From positions 1,488,001 to 1,552,000 of the forward strand of contig JAGUCH010000003.1 of NCBI GenBank assembly GCA_019096065.1: DNA of 64,000 bases, written 5' to 3'. This document shows positions 58,997-64,000 of this stretch, one piece after another. The notes under the pieces were generated by a model. The model ran no database searches and had not been told where the DNA came from. It saw only the letters and a list, made by a program, of their open reading frames with translations. The DNA comes from Paracyclopina nana. Its lineage: Eukaryota > Arthropoda > Copepoda > Cyclopoida > Cyclopettidae. Positions within the stretch are counted from its first letter, which is position 1; each line of letters begins with the position of its first letter. The translations under genes and the position numbers were made by a program.

Positions 58997-60009
58997 ATGG
59001 GCGACAACAATCCAGACATTAATAGCGACGTGAGCGATAACGAAGACAAGGAGCGTAACGAAGACGAGGCCGTGGAACTCGTCAACCTTGACCCTGAATG
59101 TCTCAATCTGGACTTGAATCATGGCAGAATTGCCAAAATTGAAAACCTTGAGCCACTGACCAAGTTGGAGACGCTTTCGTTCAGGTGGAATCTTATCAAG
59201 AAGATCGAGAATGTCAACTGCTTGGGATCCACTCTGAGAGAACTTGAGCTGTATGACAATCAAATCACCGTTCTGGAGAACCTCGAATCGCTTGTCAACC
59301 TTGAAATCCTCGACGTGTCTCACAACCGTCTACGTAAGATCCAAGGCCTCGAGAACTTGACCAAGTTGAAAAAGTTGTTTTTGGTATCCAACAAAATCGA
59401 CAAGATCGAGAATGTGTCGCATTTGAAGCAGCTCGAGCTTTTGGAGCTCGGCGACAATCGCATAAGATGCATTGAAAATCTCGAGGGACTCGATTGCTTG
59501 CGAGAACTCTTCATAGGCAAGAACAAGATAACTAAGCTGTCCAATTTGGAATCCTTGGTCAATTTGGAATTGCTGAGCATTCAAGCCAATAGGATTGTCA
59601 AGATCGAAGGTCTCGACTGCCTTGTAAAGCTGGAGCAATTGTACATCGCCGACAACGGCATTTCACTCATCGAAAATCTGCACGCGAACACAGCTCTGAC
59701 CACTTTGGAGCTAGCCAATAATAAAATCACCGAATTGGATGGTCTTGAAATGCTAATCAACATAGAAGAACTGTGGATCAATGACAATAAGGTAGCTGTC
59801 GCTGTATGACTCATGCTAACGCATTTTACCCTTTCATTTTCGCTTTGCAGATCGCTAACTGGAGTGAAATCAATAAATTGAGGCACATGACCAAACTGCA
59901 GACGGTCTACTTTGAGCGAAATCCAATTCAGAGTGATCCCAATTACAGGACTAAGCTCAAATTGGCTCTTCCAAGCTTATCTCAAATTGATGCCACGCTA
60001 TGTCGCTAA
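58997..60009 (+). CDS. PPP1R7: Protein phosphatase 1 regulatory subunit sds22 (PPP1R7)
   Basis: Leucine-rich-repeat partner of the PP1 catalytic subunit, needed for PP1 maturation and mitotic function (family knowledge). Exons 58997-59791 and 59851-60009 give 317 residues. After an acidic start (DVSDNEDKERNEDEAVELVN) come about eleven sds22-type 22-residue LRRs with the xxIxxIENLxxLxxLxxLxL pattern, ending in the family's C-terminal cap (TVYFERNPIQSDPNYRTKLK, then LALPSLSQIDAT). It ends a few residues earlier than human. It is the second cistron of the UPF0390 unit: no intron, promoter or trans-splice-like acceptor fits in the 6-nt gap. AATAAA follows 4 nt after the stop. Confidence 0.96.
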
Positions 60010-60013
60010 AATG

Positions 60014-60019
60014 AATAAA
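60014..60019 (+). terminator. Poly(A) signal of the UPF0390-sds22 unit
   Basis: AATAAA 4 nt after the sds22 stop codon, implying a 3' UTR of only about 20-30 nt. Confidence 0.7.
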
Positions 60020-60208
60020 GTACTTGTTGTCTATCAAATTTGGGGGGAATTATAAGCTTTTCTTAAATGGAATTTATATTAACATTTGAACAGAAAAATT
60101 GTCAATGTGATGAGAGTACGCTCAGTTATTTCAAGACTTGTAATGATATGCTGCATTAGATGAGTATCTCATTTTAGAAAAATTGGCCCCGAGGAATTCA
60201 AGGCCTCA

Positions 60209-60346
60209 TTTTTGCGACGTAATATTTTTAAGTTGTGCATGTACTGTAACCGCTAAGATGAGTCAGAGTACCTCGACTAAATCTGAATTTGATTAAATCA
60301 TGGAGCGCACATTTTACCTCAGAGTTTATTCATGGCGTCAACATTT
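60209..60346 (+). repeat. Shared upstream block, copy B (before septin)
   Basis: Second copy of the block at 58501-58626. It carries the same ordered segments with length differences upstream of AAATCATGGAGCGCACATTT and none after it. It ends about 25 nt before the septin start codon. No TATA box is seen at the position equivalent to the one after copy A. Confidence 0.8.
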
Positions 60347-60369
60347 CATTGGCGCTAAGCAGCTCAAAA

Positions 60370-62515
60370 ATGGCAGTGGGAAAGACGGTAAGGAATTTCT
60401 AATTTAGTTTTTGCCTTTTTTCCCCCACATAGCTTGATGAATATGAGGCTAAAATGAACTTTGAGTGATTCAGTGCTTTAGCATTTTTAAAAAAATCATG
60501 AAAGCTCATTGTTTATGCCTAAAATAGTGAACACTTGGGAAAGTTGCGAAAAAACAGTTTGAAATTTGACACTGTTTTATATAGGGGCGTGGGCAATAAC
60601 ATAAACATAGAGAATAATTAGATTGCCTAAAATGTGTTAAATGTCTCTAAAATTAGTCTGCTTTCGTGATAATTTGGGTAAGCTTTTTGGTTTAACTGAA
60701 AATACTAACTATTTTTAGCTAAGAGCCGGAAAACCGGCTTTCCGTCAAATTAATGGGGGGAATTTGTTTATGTTCGTTAAGTGAGTAACGACCGAGTCGC
60801 ACTCTGAGAGCTTGCTTTGTTGTCCATGTACGTATGAATCATGACTTTTCAAGGCTTTTTTGCTTTTACCTTTACGAAAATCTGAATCCAGTTGTGACCT
60901 TATTGACCTTTCTCAGGAGAATGGAGAGACTTCAAGCATCAGAACCCTAACACTCAGTGGCCATGTTGGGTTTGATTCCCTTCCAGACCAATTGGTCAAC
61001 CAAGCGGTGGCCAATGGTTTCACTTTCAACATTATGAGCATTGGTGAGACCGGTCTTGGCAAGTCTACTTTGATGGATTCCCTCTTTAATACCAATTTTG
61101 AGGCACCTCCAGCCAACCACAGGTATGCTAAATTTATTTTTTAAGGCAAAAGCCCGTGAGTTTTAATGTCTTTTTTAGGGAGCCTTCGGTGAAGCTCAAC
61201 TCTCACACCTATGAGCTTGAAGAATCTGGTGTCAAACTCAAGTTGACATTATGTGACACAGTTGGCTATGGCGATCAAGTCAATAAAGAAGACAGCTTCA
61301 AGCCCATTGTGGATTACATTGACTCCCAGTACGAATCTTATTTACAAGAAGAACTCAAAATCAAACGTAACCTGAACGCTTACCATGACTCAAGGTTTGA
61401 AAAAAAAAATGCTTTTCTTCCTAAGGTTAAAATCTTACTGTTCCTCTTTTTCGTAGGGTTCATGCCTGCCTCTATTTTATTACTCCTAATGGACATGGTC
61501 TCAAATCAATCGACTTGGTTTGCATGAAGAAGCTGGATTCCAAAGTCAACATCATACCCATCATTGCCAAGGCTGACACCATCAACAAGGCGGAGTTGGC
61601 CAAGTTCAAGACTAAAATAATGTCTGAGCTAGTCAACAACGGCGTTCAAATTTACCAGTTTCCCCTGGAAGAAGAATCAGTTGCAGAAACCAACAAACTC
61701 ATGAACAACCAATTGCCCTTTGCTGTTGTCGGCTCGAATGATTTCGTCAAGGTTGGCAACAAAATGGTTCGAGCGAGACAATATCCTTGGGGAGTGGTTC
61801 AAGGTAATTAGTGATGCTTTGCTGCTGATAATTTTTGTCTTTTAGCATGTTCTTAATTTTGTAGTTGAGAATGAGAACCATTGTGACTTTACAAAGCTGA
61901 GGGAAATGATCATTCGAACCAACATGGAAGACCTCAGGGACACCACTCACAGCCAGCATTATGAGCTATACCGAAAAGAACGTCTAATAGCTGTAGGTTA
62001 ATCAACCTTCTTTTTTGAACTTAATTCTTAAATCGACTCCTCTTTCCAGATGGGATTCAGTGACTCGGACGGAAAGCAAGGATTTGCTGAACAGTACAAC
62101 CAAAGGCGTGAGTCACACTTGTCCTCATTACAACTGAAAGAGGAAGAAATGCGACAAAAATTTGTCATTCGAGTCAAGGAGAAGGAGGCTGAACTCAAAG
62201 ATGCCGAAAAGGATGTATGTTAAATTTTCCGATTAGTAAACTTTACTTTAGAGCAATATTTTAATATTTGGCCATTAAAAAAGTCCTTAAAATGGCGCTA
62301 TTTTATTCATATGGTGACATTTTTTTCAGTTGCATGCAAGGTTTGACGACATGAAGGTGTCAGTGTCCGAAGAGAAGAAACAAGTGGAAGAACAGCGAAG
62401 ACTTGTGGAGGAACAAATTGCTGACTTCCAAAGGCGAAAGGCCCAATACGAAGATGAAAAACTCAACTCTGGTCACCACACTCTGACATTGGGGAAATTC
62501 GGGAAGAAGAAATAA
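60370..62515 (+). CDS. Septin, SEPT6/8/11 group
   Basis: GTP-binding filament protein of the septin ring and cortex. Seven exons: 60370-60387, 60917-61122, 61179-61394, 61457-61803, 61865-61992, 62050-62214, 62330-62515; 421 residues in frame. The tiny first exon, MAVGKT, fits the MAV start of human SEPT11 and is followed by the group-typical [16 protein letters not shown]-loop GETGLGKST at residues 49-57, G3 DTVGYGD, G4 AKAD, septin-unique element [15 protein letters not shown], then a C-terminal coiled coil ([19 protein letters not shown]). The group corresponds to Drosophila Sep2/Sep5. The first exon is assigned by splice phase and similarity. A poly(A) signal is present at 62612-62617. 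Confidence 0.94.
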
Positions 62516-62611
62516 CGAAAACAATCATTTGACTTGCCATAGCATTTTTTCATGCCAAACTCTCATTCAAAACCTCTTCTGTAACTAACCACTTTTGCAA
62601 AGACATCGAAA

Positions 62612-62617
62612 AATAAA
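62612..62617 (+). terminator. Poly(A) signal of septin gene
   Basis: AATAAA about 97 nt past the septin stop codon. Confidence 0.65.
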
Positions 62618-62801
62618 TAATTTAGCTTAACCACCCCTTATTATTATGCCATAATGTTATAGTATAAGAGAGAACTATTTCCAATTGGTTGCACTCTAAT
62701 AGCGGAGCTGAGGGTTGCAGTTAAAGGAGAAAGCTCACCTCATTGTATACCTGGAATCAGCCAATTTGGCTTTCAGTATCGCCGAAGCAAACTATGAAAA
62801 A

Positions 62802-63103
62802 ATGTCAACATTGCCAGCAGAAACCAAAACTGATGCTCAAGGGGAGCAGATTGAATTAGATTATGACAAAGCTACCTCGAAGGGTGAAGTTGCCGTCAAA
62901 GTTATTTGCTTAGGTGACAGTGCAGTGGGAAAGTCTAAGTAAGTAGTTCAGCAGGGGGTTTCCTAGAAAACGACTAATTTACTTGTTATACAGGCTCGTT
63001 GACAGATACCTAATTGATGGATTCTCCCCTCAAAGACTTTCTACTTATGCTCTCAACTTGTTCAGGCATAGAACTGTTCTGAATGATGAGAAGATCCTCA
63101 TAG
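62802..63103 (+). CDS. RABL2: RABL2-type small GTPase, 5' part (partial)
   Basis: Rab-like GTPase of the RABL2 family, which acts in intraflagellar transport and sperm-tail assembly (family knowledge). Exons 62802-62938 and 62994-63103 are visible; the rest lies beyond the window. The P-loop GDSAVGKSK follows VKVICL, with Lys after the Ser as in RABL2. The switch I region reads LVDRYLIDGFSPQRLSTYAL, very close to human RABL2 (MDGFQPQQLSTYAL). The exon ends at ILI|G, just before the expected DFWDTAGQE. The start ATG at 62802 was chosen to give a short acidic leader like human; an in-frame open stretch continues upstream. Confidence 0.9.
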
Positions 63104-63186
63104 GTAAATATTAAAATTGATTGCAAATATTAATTTATCCTTGATAAGGCTTTACTGACATGTGCCAAAGATGCATCTATGCATGT

Positions 63187-64000
63187 TGTCAACTGAGAAT
63201 GAGTGTCAACTAAGTTTGACTGTTTGAGTCAACTGAGAATGAGTCTCAACTGAGAGTGTGAGTCTCAACTGAGAGTGTGAGTCTCAACTTAGAGTGTGAG
63301 TCTCAACTGAGAGTGTGAGTCTCAACTGAGAGTGTGAGTCTCAACTGAGAGTGTGAGTCTCAACTGAGAGTGTGAGTCTCAACTGAGAGTGTGAGTCTCA
63401 ACTGAGAGTGTGAGTCTCAACTGAGAGTGTGAGTCTCAACTGAGAGTGTGAGTCTCAACTGAGAGTGTGAGTCTCAACTGAGAGTGTGAGTCTCAACTGA
63501 GAGTGTGAGTCTCAACTGAGAGTGTGAGTCTCAACTAAGACTCTAAGAGTTGGTCTCAATTGAGAGTTGGTCTCAACTAAGACTCTGAGAGTTGGTCTCA
63601 ACTGAGATTGAGTCTCAACTGAAAATGGGTCCTTACTGAGAATAAGTCTAAGCTGAGAATGAGTCTAAACTGAGAGTGTGAACAGCAACTGAGAGTGTGA
63701 ATAGCAGCTGAGAGTGTGAACAGCAAATGAAAATCGGAGTCTCAACAATGAGTCTGAGTCTCAACTGAGATAGTGAGTCTCAACTGAGAATTTGAGTCTC
63801 AACTGAGATTGTGAGTCTCAACTGAGATTGTGAGTCTCAACTGAGATAGTGAGTCTCAACTGAGATTGTGAGTCTCAACTGAGATTGTGAGTCTCAACTG
63901 AGATTGTGAGTCTCAACTGATAATTTGTGTCTCAACTGAGAATGAGTCTCAACTGAGAGTGTTAGTCTCAAATGAGAGTGGGTTTCAATTAAGAGTGGTA
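63187..64000. repeat. 19-bp minisatellite in RABL2 intron 2
   Basis: About 800 bp of tandem repeats running off the right edge. The consensus is GAGTCTCAACTGAGAGTGT, and copies at 63301 and 63320 confirm the 19-bp period. The central block (about 63240-63535) is nearly homogeneous. The left edge and the part after about 63540 contain variant units, such as a GAGATTGTGAGTCTCAACT type at 63800-63915 and irregular spacers. It is not a CRISPR array: there are no unique spacers of constant length. Confidence 0.97.

Noticed and set aside
63187-64000. Possible CRISPR-like array
   Set aside because: The repeats are head-to-tail 19-bp units without constant-length unique spacers, in an intron of an animal gene.

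Overview
The window is animal nuclear DNA. The genes are intron-bearing with GT-AG splicing, the families are metazoan (HERC2, gamma-syntrophin, MRCK, neprilysin, septin, sds22, RABL2), and there is an insertion of the animal-specific BEL/Pao class. Many introns are only 55-80 nt, and some exons are very large (5.5 kb in HERC2), which points to a small invertebrate, most likely an arthropod. I cannot name the species. Exon boundaries below were placed by eye from GT/AG sites, reading-frame phase and remembered family sequence; every multi-exon model keeps one open frame from start to stop, or to the window edge.

Layout. 1-12162 (minus): N-terminal two thirds of the ubiquitin ligase HERC2, running off the left edge; one intron carries a 700-bp inverted-repeat element. 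13281-14629 (minus): a GAPR-1/GLIPR2-like CAP protein. 15759-16147: a MITE with TA target duplication. 17827-30567: a small DNA transposon with 9-bp flanking duplications, split by a whole-looking BEL/Pao LTR retrotransposon (18329-30419) with apparently identical 321-bp LTRs, a 5-bp target duplication and an unusual third long ORF. 34416-37733 (plus): gamma-syntrophin, with an intronless membrane-protein ORF nested antisense in one intron. 38221-39018 (minus): tubulin cofactor B. 41955-54781 (plus): MRCK (Drosophila gek homologue), 16 coding exons plus two possible alternative terminal exons. 55239-58103 (minus): a secreted neprilysin-like M13 protease. 58706-58990 and 58997-60009 (plus): a small UPF0390 protein and PP1 regulator sds22, separated by 6 nt, apparently one dicistronic unit. 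60370-62515 (plus): a septin of the SEPT6/8/11 group. 62802-63103 onward (plus): start of RABL2, whose second intron holds a 19-bp minisatellite that runs off the right edge.

Most genes here are independent housekeeping or signalling genes. A loose cytoskeletal theme (syntrophin, TBCB, MRCK, septin) is probably chance. The points most worth following are the dicistronic UPF0390-sds22 pair, a promoter/upstream-ORF block shared by that pair and the neighbouring septin gene, the alternative MRCK terminal exons that would remove regulatory domains, the nested gene in syntrophin, and the third ORF of the BEL element.
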